64,000 nucleotides of DNA from Yersinia aleksiciae (GTDB lineage Bacteria > Pseudomonadota > Gammaproteobacteria > Enterobacterales > Enterobacteriaceae): assembly GCF_001047675.1 (NCBI RefSeq), contig NZ_CP011975.1:1590073-1654072 (forward strand), given 5' to 3'. The position numbers were made by a program, and so were the translations under genes. The notes under the pieces are model-generated. The model saw only the letters and a list, made by a program, of their open reading frames with translations. It did not search any database and was not told where the DNA came from. Shown one piece after another: positions 48,691-61,922 of the stretch (positions are counted from its first letter, which is position 1; every line of letters starts with the position of its first letter).

Positions 48691-51600
48691 TTACTCTTCT
48701 TCCAGCTCGATATTGATGCCCAGCGAGCGGATTTCTTTCAACAATACGTTGAAGGACTCCGGCATGCCTGGTTCCATACGGTGATCGCCATCCACGATGT
48801 TTTTGTACATCTTGGTACGGCCGTTTACATCGTCGGACTTGACGGTAAGCATTTCCTGCAATGTGTACGCGGCGCCATAAGCTTCCAACGCCCACACTTC
48901 CATCTCACCGAAGCGCTGACCACCGAACTGAGCTTTACCACCCAGCGGCTGCTGAGTAACCAAGCTGTAAGAACCGGTAGAACGCGCATGCATTTTGTCA
49001 TCAACCAAGTGGTTCAGTTTCAGCATGTACATGTAGCCGACAGTAACCTGGCGCTCGAACTGCTCACCGGTACGGCCGTCAAACAGAGTAATCTGACCAG
49101 AAGTTGGCAGGCCACCCAGCTGTAACAGTTCCTTGATCTCTTTCTCTGTCGCGCCATCGAAGACTGGAGTTGCGATTGGCATACCTTTTTTCAGGTTCTC
49201 AGCCAGACGCAGTACTTCATCATCGGTAAAGGTGCTCAGATCAACTTTCTGACAAACGTTGTCGCCCAGATCGTAGGCTTTCTGGATGAACTCACGCAGT
49301 TTGGCAACTTCTTCCTGCTTCTTCAGCATGGCGTTGATTTTCTCGCCGATGCCTTTCGCTGCCATCCCTAAGTGGGTTTCCAAAATCTGACCGATGTTCA
49401 TACGCGATGGTACGCCCAGCGGGTTCAGAACGATGTCTACCGGCGTACCGTTTTCATCGTAAGGCATATCTTCGATCGGGTTAATCTTGGAGATAACACC
49501 TTTGTTACCGTGACGACCGGCCATCTTGTCACCCGGTTGAATCTGACGTTTAACGGCCAGATACACCTTGACGATCTTCAGCACGCCTGGTGCTAAATCA
49601 TCACCTTGGGTGATCTTACGACGCTTGGCATCCATCTTCTTCTCGAATTCGGATTTCATTTCGTCGTACTGCTCTGCCAACTGTTCCAGCTGGTTTTGCT
49701 TGTCTTCGTCGGTCAGGCCCAGTTCGAGCCAGCGATCACGTGGTAACTTGCTCAGCTTGTCAGCTTCGATGCCACCAGAAACCAGTACTGCATGGATACG
49801 TGCAAACAGGCCCGCTTCCAGGATCTGCAACTCTTCAGTCAGGTCTTTCTTAGCCTGCTTCAGTTGCATCTCTTCGATTTCCAACGCACGCTTGTCTTTT
49901 TCTACGCCATCGCGAGTAAAGACCTGCACGTCAATAACCGTACCGGAAACACCGTTTGGTACACGCAGAGAAGAGTCTTTAACGTCAGACGCTTTCTCAC
50001 CGAAGATCGCACGTAACAGCTTCTCTTCTGGGGTCAGTTGGGTTTCACCTTTAGGTGTCACTTTACCTACCAGAATGTCGCCGCCAGTCACTTCAGCACC
50101 GATATACACGATACCGGATTCATCCAGTTTGGAGAGCGCAGCTTCACCCACGTTAGGGATGTCGGCGGTGATCTCTTCAGGCCCTAACTTGGTGTCGCGA
50201 GACACACATGCCAATTCCTGAATGTGGATAGTCGTGAAGCGATCTTCTTGCACCACGCGCTCGGAGACTAAGATGGAGTCTTCGAAGTTGTAACCGTTCC
50301 AAGGCATGAAGGCTACGCGCATGTTCTGACCCAATGCCAGTTCGCCCAAGTCTGTTGATGGGCCATCTGCCAGCACGTCGCCGCGCTCGATTGGCTCACC
50401 CAGATTCACACACGGCATCTGATTGATGCAGGTGTTCTGGTTAGAACGGGTGTATTTGGTCAGGTTATAAATATCAATGCCTGCTTCGCCCGGATACATT
50501 TCGTCTTCGTTAACTTTGATAACGATACGGGATGCATCTACGTACTGAACAGTACCGCCACGTTTGGCTACAGAGGTTACCCCTGAGTCAACCGCTACTG
50601 CACGTTCCATACCAGTACCTACCAGCGGCTTATCAGCACGCAGAGTAGGAACCGCCTGACGTTGCATGTTCGCGCCCATCAAGGCACGGTTGGCGTCATC
50701 GTGTTCCAGGAATGGAATCAGAGAAGCACCAACGGATACGATCTGCTGGGTAGATACGTCCATGTAGTCAACCTGGTCGCGGCTGAACAGGCTTGATTCG
50801 CCTTTGCTACGACAAGTGACCAAGTCTTCCAAGAAGCGACCTTCATCATCCAGGTTGGAGTTCGCCTGAGCGATAACGAAGTTGCCTTCTTCAATAGCAG
50901 ACAGATAGTTGATTTCATCAGTCACCACACCGTCACGTACACGACGATATGGAGTTTCCAGGAAACCATACTCATTGGTCTGTGCGTACACGGACAAGGA
51001 GTTGATCAGACCGATGTTTGGACCTTCTGGCGTTTCGATTGGACATACACGACCGTAGTGAGTCGGATGAACGTCTCGAACTTCAAAGCCAGCACGTTCA
51101 CGGGTCAAACCACCCGGGCCCAATGCAGAAATACGACGCTTATGCGTGATTTCAGACAGCGGGTTGTTCTGGTCCATAAATTGTGACAACTGGCTGGAAC
51201 CAAAGAACTCTTTCACCGCGGCCGAAATTGGCTTGGCGTTGATCATGTCCTGAGGCATTAGAGTGTCGAGGTCGCCCAGAGACAAACGCTCTTTAACTGC
51301 ACGCTCAACACGAACCAGACCTACACGGAACTGGTTTTCAGCCATTTCACCAACGGAACGAATACGACGGTTGCCTAAGTGGTCGATATCATCCACTTCG
51401 CCTTTACCGTTACGGATATCGATGAGCTTTTTCATCACTTCTGTGATGTCTTCTTTGCTCAGGATACCGGAACCTTCGATCTCGTCACGCAGCAGTGAAC
51501 GGTTGAACTTCATCCGGCCAACCGCAGACAAATCGTAGCGGTCTTCAGAGAAGAACAGGTTCTCAAACAGATTTTCAGCTGCTTCACGTGTTGGTGGCTC

Positions 51601-52719
51601 ACCAGGACGCATCATGCGGTAAATCTCAACCAGAGCGCTCAGACGATCGCTGGTTGGGTCAACACGCAGGGTCTCGGAAATATAAGCACCGTGATCCAGG
51701 TCGTTGGTGAACAATGTTTCGATTTGCTTGTGACCAGACTGGCTCAGCTTAGCAAGCAGATCCAGTGACAGCTCCATGTTGGCTGCACAGATCAGTTCGC
51801 CAGTGTTCTCATCGATGTAGTCTTTTGCGACCACTTTGCCAGCAATGTATTCAACCGGAACTTCGATGCGATCAATGCCGTCTTTTTCAAGCTGACGAAT
51901 GTGGCGAGCAGTAATACGACGCGCTTTCTCGACGTAAACTTTGCCATTCGCTTCAATATCAAAGGATGCCGTTTCACCGCGCAGACGCTCTGGAACCAAC
52001 TCCATCTGCAGCTTGTTGTCACGAATCTCAAAAACCACTTTGTCAAAGAACAGATCCAGGATCTGTGTAGTGGTGAAATTCAATGCACGCAGAATGATGG
52101 TTGCAGGCAGTTTACGACGACGGTCAATACGGACAAACAGGTTGTCTTTCGGGTCGAACTCGAAATCTAACCATGAACCGCGGTAAGGGATGATACGTGC
52201 GTTATACAGCACTTTACCCGATGAATGGGTTTTACCCTTATCACTGTCAAAGAATACGCCAGGACTACGATGCAGCTGAGATACGATAACCCTCTCAGTA
52301 CCGTTAATGACAAAGGTACCGTTCTCGGTCATGAGTGGAATTTCACCCATGTAGACTTCTTGTTCTTTGATGTCTTTAACCGTACCTTCCGGAGCTTCGC
52401 GCTCATAGATTACCAGACGCAGCTTAACGCGCAGCGGTGCGGAATAAGTCACACCACGGATCTGGCACTCTTTGACGTCAAATACTGGCTCACCAAGACG
52501 GTAGCTAACGTATTGCAGCTCCGAATTGCCGCTGTAGCTCTGGATTGGAAAAACAGAACGGAATGCTGCTTCTAGGCCGTGCTGCCCTTCGGGATCTTGC
52601 TCGATAAATTTCTGGAACGAGTCAAGTTGGATAGAAAGGAGATAAGGTATGTCCAAAACTTGTGGACGTTTACCAAAATCCTTACGAATACGTTTTTTCT
52701 CGGTATAGGAGTAAACCAT
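48691..52719 (-). CDS. rpoB: RNA polymerase subunit beta
   Basis: 1342 residues, exactly the E. coli length. The rifampicin region [20 protein letters not shown], then [12 protein letters not shown], is wild type, so no resistance change is visible. The C-terminus with [42 protein letters not shown] and IELEEE is typical. It is preceded by a 343-bp leader with an attenuator and a processing-type hairpin after rplL. Confidence 0.99.
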   Translation of the reverse strand: MVYSYTEKKRIRKDFGKRPQVLDIPYLLSIQLDSFQKFIEQDPEGQHGLEAAFRSVFPIQSYSGNSELQYVSYRLGEPVFDVKECQIRGVTYSAPLRVKLRLVIYEREAPEGTVKDIKEQEVYMGEIPLMTENGTFVINGTERVIVSQLHRSPGVFFDSDKGKTHSSGKVLYNARIIPYRGSWLDFEFDPKDNLFVRIDRRRKLPATIILRALNFTTTQILDLFFDKVVFEIRDNKLQMELVPERLRGETASFDIEANGKVYVEKARRITARHIRQLEKDGIDRIEVPVEYIAGKVVAKDYIDENTGELICAANMELSLDLLAKLSQSGHKQIETLFTNDLDHGAYISETLRVDPTSDRLSALVEIYRMMRPGEPPTREAAENLFENLFFSEDRYDLSAVGRMKFNRSLLRDEIEGSGILSKEDITEVMKKLIDIRNGKGEVDDIDHLGNRRIRSVGEMAENQFRVGLVRVERAVKERLSLGDLDTLMPQDMINAKPISAAVKEFFGSSQLSQFMDQNNPLSEITHKRRISALGPGGLTRERAGFEVRDVHPTHYGRVCPIETPEGPNIGLINSLSVYAQTNEYGFLETPYRRVRDGVVTDEINYLSAIEEGNFVIAQANSNLDDEGRFLEDLVTCRSKGESSLFSRDQVDYMDVSTQQIVSVGASLIPFLEHDDANRALMGANMQRQAVPTLRADKPLVGTGMERAVAVDSGVTSVAKRGGTVQYVDASRIVIKVNEDEMYPGEAGIDIYNLTKYTRSNQNTCINQMPCVNLGEPIERGDVLADGPSTDLGELALGQNMRVAFMPWNGYNFEDSILVSERVVQEDRFTTIHIQELACVSRDTKLGPEEITADIPNVGEAALSKLDESGIVYIGAEVTGGDILVGKVTPKGETQLTPEEKLLRAIFGEKASDVKDSSLRVPNGVSGTVIDVQVFTRDGVEKDKRALEIEEMQLKQAKKDLTEELQILEAGLFARIHAVLVSGGIEADKLSKLPRDRWLELGLTDEDKQNQLEQLAEQYDEMKSEFEKKMDAKRRKITQGDDLAPGVLKIVKVYLAVKRQIQPGDKMAGRHGNKGVISKINPIEDMPYDENGTPVDIVLNPLGVPSRMNIGQILETHLGMAAKGIGEKINAMLKKQEEVAKLREFIQKAYDLGDNVCQKVDLSTFTDDEVLRLAENLKKGMPIATPVFDGATEKEIKELLQLGGLPTSGQITLFDGRTGEQFERQVTVGYMYMLKLNHLVDDKMHARSTGSYSLVTQQPLGGKAQFGGQRFGEMEVWALEAYGAAYTLQEMLTVKSDDVNGRTKMYKNIVDGDHRMEPGMPESFNVLLKEIRSLGINIELEEE

Positions 52720-52800
52720 AGGGTTCCTCAGCTCGCTGATCAGTGACCCACTCTGTCCGCCCTAACACTAGGACAGGTCATGCAACACTATTATTTTGAT

Positions 52801-52822
52801 CGAGAAGTCGAAACACTTCTCG
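52801..52822 (-). other. Hairpin in the rplL-rpoB spacer, possible RNase III processing site
   Basis: CGAGAAGT/ACTTCTCG stem with 6-nt loop. A second stem AGCTAC/GTAGCT lies at 52877-52899. E. coli has RNase III cleavage in the equivalent spacer; the correspondence is positional only. Confidence 0.45.
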
Positions 52823-52992
52823 GAATACTCTTTTCTATCACTCTTAAACCATTTCATCGCGTTACTTTAACTACCGAGCTACCCGAGTGGGTCGTAGCTG
52901 AGAACGCAGTATATTAAGTCGTCAAATAGAAAGGAATATTGGGGGTTAGTCAGTCGCTAAACAGTGTGAAATGCAACTGACGCCCTACAGCG

Positions 52993-53031
52993 CAAAAAGG
53001 CTGATGACTAAAAAGTCACCAGCCATCAGCC
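52993..53031 (-). terminator. Attenuator between rplL and rpoB
   Basis: Minus-strand GGCTGATG...CATCAGCC followed by TTTTTGCG, 32 bp after rplL. Partial termination here in E. coli keeps beta/beta' synthesis well below that of L7/L12. Confidence 0.8.
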
Positions 53032-53062
53032 TATAAGTTAGGCTGCGAACTCAAAGCTAAAC

Positions 53063-53431
53063 TTACTTGATCTCAACAGAAGCACCAGCTTCTTCCAGAG
53101 ATTTTTTCAGAGACTCAGCTTCGTCTTTGTTCACGCCTTCTTTCAGAACTGCAGGTGCAGATTCAACCAGGTCTTTAGCTTCTTTCAAGCCCAAGCCAGT
53201 TGCGCCGCGAACAGCTTTGATTACTGCAACTTTGTTGTCGCCGAATGAAGCCAGAACAACGTTGAATTCAGTTTGTTCTTCAACAGCTTCAGCAGCAGCA
53301 GCAGGACCTGCAGCAACAGCAGCAGCAGAAACGCCGAATTTCTCTTCCATAGCAGAGATCAGTTCAACGATTTCCATTACAGACAGAGCTGCAACGCCTT
53401 CCAGAATTTGGTCTTTAGTGATAGTTGACAT
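53063..53431 (-). CDS. rplL: 50S ribosomal protein L7/L12
   Basis: 122 residues. Multicopy stalk protein recruiting translation GTPases. The N-terminal dimerisation domain ([21 protein letters not shown]), Ala-rich hinge ([18 protein letters not shown]) and C-terminal factor-binding domain ([24 protein letters not shown]) are all present. It is 68 bp after rplJ. Confidence 0.99.
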   Translation of the reverse strand: MSTITKDQILEGVAALSVMEIVELISAMEEKFGVSAAAVAAGPAAAAEAVEEQTEFNVVLASFGDNKVAVIKAVRGATGLGLKEAKDLVESAPAVLKEGVNKDEAESLKKSLEEAGASVEIK

Positions 53432-53499
53432 AACAAGTGTTCCTAAAATACAGAAATAGTTAATACGTTAAAAAGCAATGACTAAAAAAGTGAGGGCGA

Positions 53500-54003
53500 T
53501 TAAGCCGCTTCAGCTTCTTTCTGGTCACGCAGCGCAGCCAGAGTACGAACCAATTTGCCAGCAGCGGCTTCTTTCATGGTTCCCATCAGACGTGCGATTG
53601 CTTCTTCGTAGGTCGGCAGAGTTGCCAGGCGGTCGATCTGAGCCGCAGGGATTAACTCGCCTTCAAAGGCTGCTGCTTTAACCTCAAATTTTGCATTATC
53701 TTTAGCAAATGCTTTGAACAGACGAGCAGCTGCGCCCGGGTGCTCAGTAGAGAATGCAATCAAGGTTGGACCAACAAACGTGTCTTTCAGGCATTCGAAT
53801 GGAGTGCCTTCAACAATGCGACGCAGCAAGGTGTTACGAACAACTTGCATGTGAACGCCAGCTTCACGACCTGCTTTACGCAGTTCAGTCATTTTATCAA
53901 CGGTAACGCCACGAGAATCCGCAACAACCGCAGACAGCGCACCTTTGGCTACTTCTTTAACTTCAGCAACAATCGCTTGTTTGCCTTGAAGATTTAGTGC
54001 CAT
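53500..54003 (-). CDS. rplJ: 50S ribosomal protein L10
   Basis: 167 residues (E. coli 165). Anchors L7/L12 dimers to the 23S GTPase centre. [15 protein letters not shown] and the conserved [14 protein letters not shown] match the family; the Ala-rich C-terminal helix binds L7/L12. GGAGCAAGAACTA precedes the ATG. L10-L7/L12 complexes repress translation by binding the leader upstream. Confidence 0.99.
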   Translation of the reverse strand: MALNLQGKQAIVAEVKEVAKGALSAVVADSRGVTVDKMTELRKAGREAGVHMQVVRNTLLRRIVEGTPFECLKDTFVGPTLIAFSTEHPGAAARLFKAFAKDNAKFEVKAAAFEGELIPAAQIDRLATLPTYEEAIARLMGTMKEAAAGKLVRTLAALRDQKEAEAA

Positions 54004-54357
54004 TAGTTCTTGCTCCTGGATTAACCGGGGAGTAATTCCCCGGAACTCACGTCACCCAACACACTACAAAATGCAGCGAACGGGCGTTGAAACACGGTGA
54101 GCAGAATCCAGCAAAGACTATTCTTTTCAATTCTTTATAAAAAAGAGAAAAAATTTCTTTAGGTTCTGTCACCGTCTACGCAGGAGATTAAGTTCTTTGC
54201 AGAACACCTGCGGTCTTGGACGGAGGCTTGGATAAGGCCAAGCTCCAACCGAAAAATTCTGTTTTCTGTTGAGAGAAAAAACACCATCAACAGAAGCATG
54301 GGCGTAAGATTCTAGACAAACCTTACGCCCACGTAAAGCGATAAAAGCAAATAGTGA
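54004..54357 (-). promoter_or_regulatory. rplJ leader with L10 autoregulatory region
   Basis: 354 bp without a gene. It contains stem CGCAGG/CCTGCG (54179-54212) and a strong stem GGGCGTAAG/CTTACGCCC (54300-54330) just after rplA. The first lies where the L10-(L7/L12)4 mRNA binding site is found in E. coli. The second lacks a U-tract and may separate rplKA from rplJL expression. Confidence 0.6.
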
Positions 54358-55062
<705 letters not shown>

Positions 55063-55065
55063 TTA

Positions 55066-55494
<429 letters not shown>

Positions 55495-55495
55495 T

Positions 55496-55545
55496 TACGA
55501 TTTCCTCGATTTGGGTAATATCGCCTCGCTTGAGGCTCCCCGTGT
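55496..55545 (-). promoter_or_regulatory. L1 translational operator in the rplK leader
   Basis: Stem GCCTC-AAGC-GAGGC (55523-55536) followed by GATATTACCC ahead of the rplK ribosome binding site GAGGAAATC. L1 represses L11-operon mRNA by binding a structure like its 23S site; position and shape agree. Confidence 0.65.
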
Positions 55546-55594
55546 TTTGTCTCGCTTAGGGTTTGCCACGGATGACAAAAGCAAAACATCTAAA

Positions 55595-55631
55595 AACAAA
55601 AGGCGCGAAATTATATTGTAATTTCGCGCCT
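55595..55631 (-). terminator. secE-nusG terminator
   Basis: 13-bp stem AGGCGCGAAATTA/TAATTTCGCGCCT followed by TTTGTTTTT on the minus strand. Confidence 0.9.
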
Positions 55632-55670
55632 AAGACAAGACTCAAATTTCAACCATTGCCGAAAAATGAA

Positions 55671-56216
55671 TCAGCCTTTTTCTACCTGACTGAAGTCCAG
55701 TTCGACCGGTGTTGCACGACCAAAGATGGAAACAGACACTTTCAAGCGGCTTTTTTCGTAATCCACTTCTTCAACGACACCGTTGAAGTCGGCAAACGGA
55801 CCATCGCTAACACGTACCAGTTCGCCTGGTTCAAACAGTGTTTTAGGACGTGGCTTATCACCCACTTGTTGAAGGCGATTCATAATCGCATCAACTTCCT
55901 TATCACTGATTGGTGCTGGGCGATCGGATGTACCACCGATGAAGCCCATAACACGTGGCACGCTACGCACTAAGTGCCAGCTGGCATCGTTCATCACCAT
56001 CTGAACCAGTACATAACCTGGGAAGAATTTGCGTTCACTTTTACGGCGTTGACCACCGCGAATCTCGACGACTTCTTCCGTTGGAACCATGACTTCGCCA
56101 AACAGCTCTTCCATGTCATGTAACTTGATGTGCTCGCGCAGCGATTGAGCTACACGGCCTTCAAAACCGGAAAACGCCTGAACGACGTACCAACGCTTTT
56201 TTGGTGCTTCAGACAT
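55671..56216 (-). CDS. nusG: Transcription termination/antitermination factor NusG
   Basis: 181 residues, as in E. coli. The NGN domain ([21 protein letters not shown]) binds the polymerase clamp; the KOW domain ([21 protein letters not shown]) contacts Rho or ribosomal S10. Immediately after secE, cotranscribed. Confidence 0.99.
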   Translation of the reverse strand: MSEAPKKRWYVVQAFSGFEGRVAQSLREHIKLHDMEELFGEVMVPTEEVVEIRGGQRRKSERKFFPGYVLVQMVMNDASWHLVRSVPRVMGFIGGTSDRPAPISDKEVDAIMNRLQQVGDKPRPKTLFEPGELVRVSDGPFADFNGVVEEVDYEKSRLKVSVSIFGRATPVELDFSQVEKG

Positions 56217-56217
56217 C

Positions 56218-56601
56218 TTAGAACCTCAGGCCAGTAATAAATGATACCAAGCGGACCAGGATACCATCTAGCCCCCATAGAATCAGTGACATTACAGCAG
56301 TTACCGCAGCAACGATTAACGTTGTGTGCAGCGTTTCCTGACGGGTAGGCCAAATCACTTTGCGCACTTCCGTGCGTGCTTCACGAGCAAACGCTACAGT
56401 GGCTTTACCTTTTGCCGTCATCAGCGCAACAGCACCGGCAACAGCGATAATTACTACAACTGCCAACGCGCGCAGCGGCAAGCTGAAATCACGGTAATAA
56501 TAATTGCCAACAATAGCTGCAACTAATAATACAGCAACGATTAGCCATTTAGCCGTTTCCAGGCCGCGTCCGCTCCCTGGAGCCTCGGTATTCGCACTCA
56601 T
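56218..56601 (-). CDS. secE: Preprotein translocase subunit SecE
   Basis: 127 residues from ATG 56601 ([15 protein letters not shown]), the E. coli length; an in-frame start at 56616 adds 5 residues without support. Three membrane segments are expected, the last being the conserved one ([27 protein letters not shown]). The amphipathic [17 protein letters not shown] is the family hallmark. Essential SecYEG component. Confidence 0.98.
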   Translation of the reverse strand: MSANTEAPGSGRGLETAKWLIVAVLLVAAIVGNYYYRDFSLPLRALAVVVIIAVAGAVALMTAKGKATVAFAREARTEVRKVIWPTRQETLHTTLIVAAVTAVMSLILWGLDGILVRLVSFITGLRF

Positions 56602-56792
56602 AAACCAACCTGTCACTATGATTCAAAACAAACAACTTTGCTTCGCATCGCAAAGCAAACCAAGCCGAAGGATGCTCTAGAGACTCTCTAATCGGCACCA
56701 TTCAGCACTATTCGCCGTACTTCCAGAGCCCATCTCACCGGTAATTATGATAAAAAACTACTGATGAGATAGGTTCTAGTATGACAACGTAG

Positions 56793-56820
56793 AAAAAGGG
56801 CATCAAATGATGCCCTTTTA
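56793..56820 (-). terminator. tuf terminator
   Basis: AAAAGGGCATCA-TT-TGATGCCC followed by TTTTTCT on the minus strand, 20 bp after the tuf stop. Confidence 0.9.
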
Positions 56821-56839
56821 TCGCATGTCGCGTCAAATC

Positions 56840-58057
<1,218 letters not shown>

Positions 58058-58134
58058 TCACCACATCAACCAAGCGCATGCTTGATGAATCCATAACACA
58101 GAAAGAAAAATCAGGGGGACGAGAGAATGAGAAA

Positions 58135-58210
58135 TGGTGCTGATAGGCAGATTCGAACTGCCGACCTCACCCTTACCAAGGGTGCGCTCTACCAACTGAG
58201 CCATATCAGC
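58135..58210 (-). tRNA. thrT: tRNA-Thr (GGT)
   Basis: 76 nt with CCA; anticodon GGT complementary to 58175-58177. Last tRNA of the thrU-tyrU-glyT-thrT-tufB cluster. Confidence 0.97.
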
Positions 58211-58216
58211 GCATCT

Positions 58217-58291
<75 letters not shown>

Positions 58292-58420
58292 ATCTTAGAA
58301 CTCGGCTACCTGACTTAATCTGCAGAAACTTGAAAGGAAGGGCTTGGCCACTTCACTCTTCATCGAGAGCGTTGCTCTCGCCTTGAGTGTGTATTGGGAG
58401 TTCGATCTTCTGAATCACCC

Positions 58421-58458
58421 TGAGACTCAAGGTTAAATATGGTGGTGGGGGAAGGATT
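58421..58458 (-). repeat. Duplicate of the tRNA-Tyr 3' end in the tyrU-glyT spacer
   Basis: 38 bp matching 58591-58628 with one mismatch, 170 bp apart. The repeat comprises the last 19 nt of tRNA-Tyr including CCA, plus 19 nt of downstream flank. The surrounding 317-bp spacer (58293-58609) has no gene. Confidence 0.85.
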
Positions 58459-58609
58459 ATTCGTCACTTCGTTCCTCACCCTTCGGGCCGCCGCTTTGCG
58501 TCGTTGTCTCGCTACGCTCGGCTCGAACCTTATCGAAGGTTTTCACCTTCCCCTTAAGTGCTCATCTGAATTCCTAATGCGAAATCAGCTTGAGGCTCAA
58601 GGTTAAATA

Positions 58610-58694
<85 letters not shown>

Positions 58695-58712
58695 TAATTG
58701 TAAGTACTTGAA

Positions 58713-58788
<76 letters not shown>

Positions 58789-58802
58789 ATCAAGTGCTGC
58801 GC

Positions 58803-58831
58803 ATTCTAGGTAGAGCTGGCCTATGATGCAA
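58803..58831 (-). promoter_or_regulatory. Promoter of the tRNA-tufB operon
   Basis: Minus-strand TTGCAT, 17-bp spacer, TAGAAT followed by GCGCAGC, a GC-rich discriminator typical of stringently controlled stable-RNA promoters. Confidence 0.8.
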
Positions 58832-59101
58832 CAAAAAAATTGCATTAGTCACCTTTTTGCTCACAAAACGGCCATTTTTTAAATGGACGTAGCATTATTA
58901 ACCGCGATTAGCTTAATTTGCATCCAGCACATTAGCGATGGTAATCGACACCGCAAATGAAAATCTATCCAAAAAAACCAGATGTTCCTTACATCCCGGC
59001 AATCTTATCGCCGCTGACTGAATATAATTTGAGCTACCTCCCCAAAATAGAGCAATTCGCCCCAGTATAGTGCTTATCTGTTAAAAACGGTCTGCCCCAT
59101 T
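58832..59101. other. Divergent gap between tRNA promoter and GNAT regulatory repeat
   Basis: About 270 bp, AT-rich. No open frame of gene-like character and no clear structured element seen. Confidence 0.5.
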
Positions 59102-59145
59102 TAAGGGTAATTGTACCGTCATATAAGGGTAATTGTACCGTCATA
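59102..59145. repeat. Perfect 22-bp tandem duplication upstream of the GNAT gene
   Basis: Two identical copies (59102-59123, 59124-59145) beginning TAAGGGTAATTG. Each contains the dyad GGTA-ATTG-TACC, so the pair could be a double operator. Confidence 0.9.
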
Positions 59146-59211
59146 TATTTGGCCTGTTTATTGCTTACAGATAAATATCTGCGCGATTAAGGATTTTTGA
59201 GAGGTTTTATC

Positions 59212-59763
59212 ATGAAGATAGTTTTACTTAATGCGGCTACATTGCCTGTCTACCACAGTGAGCTGGCAAGATTATTGATGGATGCAGTCTCTCATGGCGC
59301 CTCTATTGGCTATAACACTCGCTCCCTTTCACAGGAAGAAGCCGAGAACTATTTTAGTGGCCTGTGCCCCGCTATCGCAAAAGGATCACTTTTATTATGG
59401 ATAGCTCGTGATGAAACAGGAATCACAGGGACTATCCAGTTAGATCTTTGTCAAAAGTCGAATGGCTTAAATCGGGCTGAAGTACAGAAGTTATTAGTAC
59501 ACAGCCGTAGTCGGCGTGCTGGTATTGGACATAAATTGATTGTAGAAATGGAGAAAGTGGCCGTTCAGCTGCGCCGAGGACTGCTTTATCTCGATACCCA
59601 AGCGGGTTCTCCTGCCGAATCCTTTTACCGTGCGCAAGGCTATTTCTGCATGGGAGAGATTCCTGATTATGCCTGCACACCGGATGGTAATTATCACCCG
59701 ACAGCGATTTACTTCAAGCGTTTATTTACTGTTAATCAATCACATACGGCGGTAGCAAGTTAA
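59212..59763 (+). CDS. GNAT-family N-acetyltransferase
   Basis: 183 residues from ATG 59212 (MKIVLLNAATLPVYHSELAR), with GAGAGG upstream; a TTG at 59197 is less likely. The GNAT core is clear: motif A VQKLLVHSRSRRAGIGHKLI with the Q/RxxGxG/A-type acetyl-CoA loop (RRAGIG), then LLYLDTQAGSPAESFYRAQGY (motif B). The substrate is unknown; antibiotic, amine or protein N-terminus are all possible for this family. It lies between thrU and coaA, where E. coli has no gene, so it is an accessory insertion. A tandem dyad repeat upstream hints at dedicated regulation. Confidence 0.85.
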   Translation: MKIVLLNAATLPVYHSELARLLMDAVSHGASIGYNTRSLSQEEAENYFSGLCPAIAKGSLLLWIARDETGITGTIQLDLCQKSNGLNRAEVQKLLVHSRSRRAGIGHKLIVEMEKVAVQLRRGLLYLDTQAGSPAESFYRAQGYFCMGEIPDYACTPDGNYHPTAIYFKRLFTVNQSHTAVAS

Positions 59764-59971
59764 CTGTTGAAACCGCTGCCAGTAAAAAGGTCAGGGCTTA
59801 CAATAAGTCTTCCGAATTGATTGGAATAGCAACACACTTCAAAGAAATCACTCACTAAGCACAAAAATCTCTACGCCAAAAAGCCAGCTGCCTATAATAT
59901 GCAGCTTATTTCTTATCTGGAGTTGGCGTCCAGCGCCTTGTCCACCTGCGTTAACAGGCAGAATTTGGCTT

Positions 59972-60922
59972 ATGACAAAAAGAGATCAATCTTTAGCGAC
60001 GCCTTATCTACAGTTCGATCGTACTCAGTGGGCAGCTCTACGTGACTCAGTACCATTGACACTCACAGAAGAAGAGATCGTTAAGCTCAAAGGGATTAAC
60101 GAAGATCTTTCATTAGATGAAGTGGCACAGATTTATCTACCACTCTCGCGCCTGCTTAATTTTTATATCAGTTCTAACCTGCGTCGCCAGGCTGTTCTGG
60201 AGCAATTCCTTGGAACCGATGGTCAGCGGATTCCTTATGTTATTGGTATTGCAGGCAGTGTTGCTGTCGGTAAAAGTACAACCGCCCGTTTATTGCAGGC
60301 GTTGCTGAGCCGCTGGCCGGAACATCGCAGTGTAGAGCTGATTACTACAGACGGTTTTCTTTATCCAAATAAGGTGCTTAATGAGCGCGGTTTGATGAAG
60401 AAAAAAGGATTCCCGCAATCCTATGATATGCATAATTTGGTGAAATTCGTTTCTGAAGTAAAATCAGGCGCTGACCATGTGACTGCACCAGTTTATTCTC
60501 ATCTAATATACGATGTCGTGCCTGATGGTAATAAGATTATTAAGCAGCCAGACATCCTGATATTAGAAGGATTAAATGTACTCCAGAGTGGTATGGATTA
60601 CCCTCACGATCCCCATCGTGTATTTGTATCTGACTTTGTAGATTTCTCGATATATGTTGATGCGCCTGAGGAACTACTTCAAAGTTGGTATATTAATCGG
60701 TTCCTTAAATTTCGTCAGGGTGCATTTTCTAATCCTGATTCTTACTTCCATAACTATGCGAAACTGCCTGAGACCGAGGCCGTCAAGATCGCAACCCAGT
60801 TGTGGAAAGAGATTAATGGACTGAATCTAAAGCAGAATATATTACCGACGCGTGAGCGGGCAAGCCTGATAATGACCAAGAGTGCCAATCATGCAGTCGA
60901 AAGTGTGCGCCTAAGAAAATAA
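59972..60922 (+). CDS. coaA: Pantothenate kinase (type I)
   Basis: 316 residues, the E. coli length. First and rate-limiting step of CoA synthesis, feedback-inhibited by CoA. Walker [16 protein letters not shown] (near residue 95), the catalytic Asp in [10 protein letters not shown] and the CoA/pantothenate-binding YDMHNLVKF are present. It is convergent with birA and separated from it by a hairpin terminator. Confidence 0.98.
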   Translation: MTKRDQSLATPYLQFDRTQWAALRDSVPLTLTEEEIVKLKGINEDLSLDEVAQIYLPLSRLLNFYISSNLRRQAVLEQFLGTDGQRIPYVIGIAGSVAVGKSTTARLLQALLSRWPEHRSVELITTDGFLYPNKVLNERGLMKKKGFPQSYDMHNLVKFVSEVKSGADHVTAPVYSHLIYDVVPDGNKIIKQPDILILEGLNVLQSGMDYPHDPHRVFVSDFVDFSIYVDAPEELLQSWYINRFLKFRQGAFSNPDSYFHNYAKLPETEAVKIATQLWKEINGLNLKQNILPTRERASLIMTKSANHAVESVRLRK

Positions 60923-60958
60923 AAAATTGCGGGCAGTCAATCACTGCCCGCGTAATTA
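60922..60958. terminator. coaA/birA bidirectional terminator
   Basis: GCGGGCAGT-CAATC-ACTGCCCGC (60929-60951), A-rich on the left and T-rich on the right. Confidence 0.85.
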
Positions 60959-60962
60959 TTTA

Positions 60963-61922
60963 TTAAGCACCACGAAGAGATATCTCGCCGCCAATATAAG
61001 GTTTTACATCACCGTTCTGCTCCAATAGTAATGCACCTTGCTGATCGATACCTCGAGCTATCCCATATATCTCTTGATTTCCAATAATCAATTTCACTCG
61101 ACGATCAAGGTAATTATCCATTTCTCGCCAGCGAGAAATAAAGGCCGATAAGCCTTCATTTTCAAATTTAACCACTGCCAGTCGTAATTCGGATAATAAC
61201 TCAGCCGTTAGCTTATTACGGTCGATAATAACACCCGCTTCTTGCAAATTAATCCAGTCTTGGCTAATAGCATTGGTTGTCGATTCACGCATTGTCAGAT
61301 TGATACCGGCACCAATCACCAACTGGGCAGCATCACCTGTTTTCCCCGTTAGCTCGACTAATATACCTGCTAATTTTTTATCATTTAAGTACAGATCATT
61401 CGGCCACTTAACTCGAACCTTTTCAGCGCCCAGCTTGTGTAGCACCTCAGCCATGACTATCCCAACAACCAAGCTTAACCCCATTGCCGCCGCAGGGCCT
61501 TGTTCCAGACGCCAGAACATGGAGAGGTAGAGATTAGCACCAAAAGGCGATATCCACTGACGCCCGCGTCTGCCGCGCCCAGCGTGTTGGTATTCAGCCA
61601 CACAGGCATCGCCTGATTTAAGTTCGGCGATGCGGTCCAGTAGATATTGGTTAGTCGAGTCAACAACAGGTAATACGGCCACCTGCCCTGTAGGCAAGTG
61701 ACTCAATATTTTTTGTTCATCCAACAATTGAATAGGCGCAGGTAGGCTATAACCTTTGCCGGGAACCGTGAAAACATCTAATCCCCACTCTCTGATCGTT
61801 TGTATATGCTTGTTAATCGCGGCACGGCTCATGCCAAACATTGTACCTAGCTGCTCGCCAGAGTGAAAAGTACCATCCGCTAATATACCGATTAACCGTA
61901 AAGGGATTTTAAAATCTTTCAC
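60963..61922 (-). CDS. birA: Biotin ligase and biotin operon repressor BirA
   Basis: 319 residues (E. coli 321). Attaches biotin to the acetyl-CoA carboxylase carrier protein, and as biotinyl-AMP-bound dimer represses bio genes. The N-terminal winged helix ([22 protein letters not shown]), the catalytic GRGRRGRQW and [17 protein letters not shown] are intact, so it is the bifunctional class. Its ATG overlaps the murB stop by 4 bp. Confidence 0.98.
   Translation of the reverse strand: MKDFKIPLRLIGILADGTFHSGEQLGTMFGMSRAAINKHIQTIREWGLDVFTVPGKGYSLPAPIQLLDEQKILSHLPTGQVAVLPVVDSTNQYLLDRIAELKSGDACVAEYQHAGRGRRGRQWISPFGANLYLSMFWRLEQGPAAAMGLSLVVGIVMAEVLHKLGAEKVRVKWPNDLYLNDKKLAGILVELTGKTGDAAQLVIGAGINLTMRESTTNAISQDWINLQEAGVIIDRNKLTAELLSELRLAVVKFENEGLSAFISRWREMDNYLDRRVKLIIGNQEIYGIARGIDQQGALLLEQNGDVKPYIGGEISLRGA

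Noticed and set aside
51080..51190. Possible rifampicin resistance changes in rpoB
   Set aside because: The cluster reads the wild-type sequence throughout.
59881..59910. Terminator of the GNAT gene at AGCTGC/GCAGCT
   Set aside because: The stem is only 6 bp, the U-tract is interrupted and it lies about 120 bp after the stop; too weak to call.
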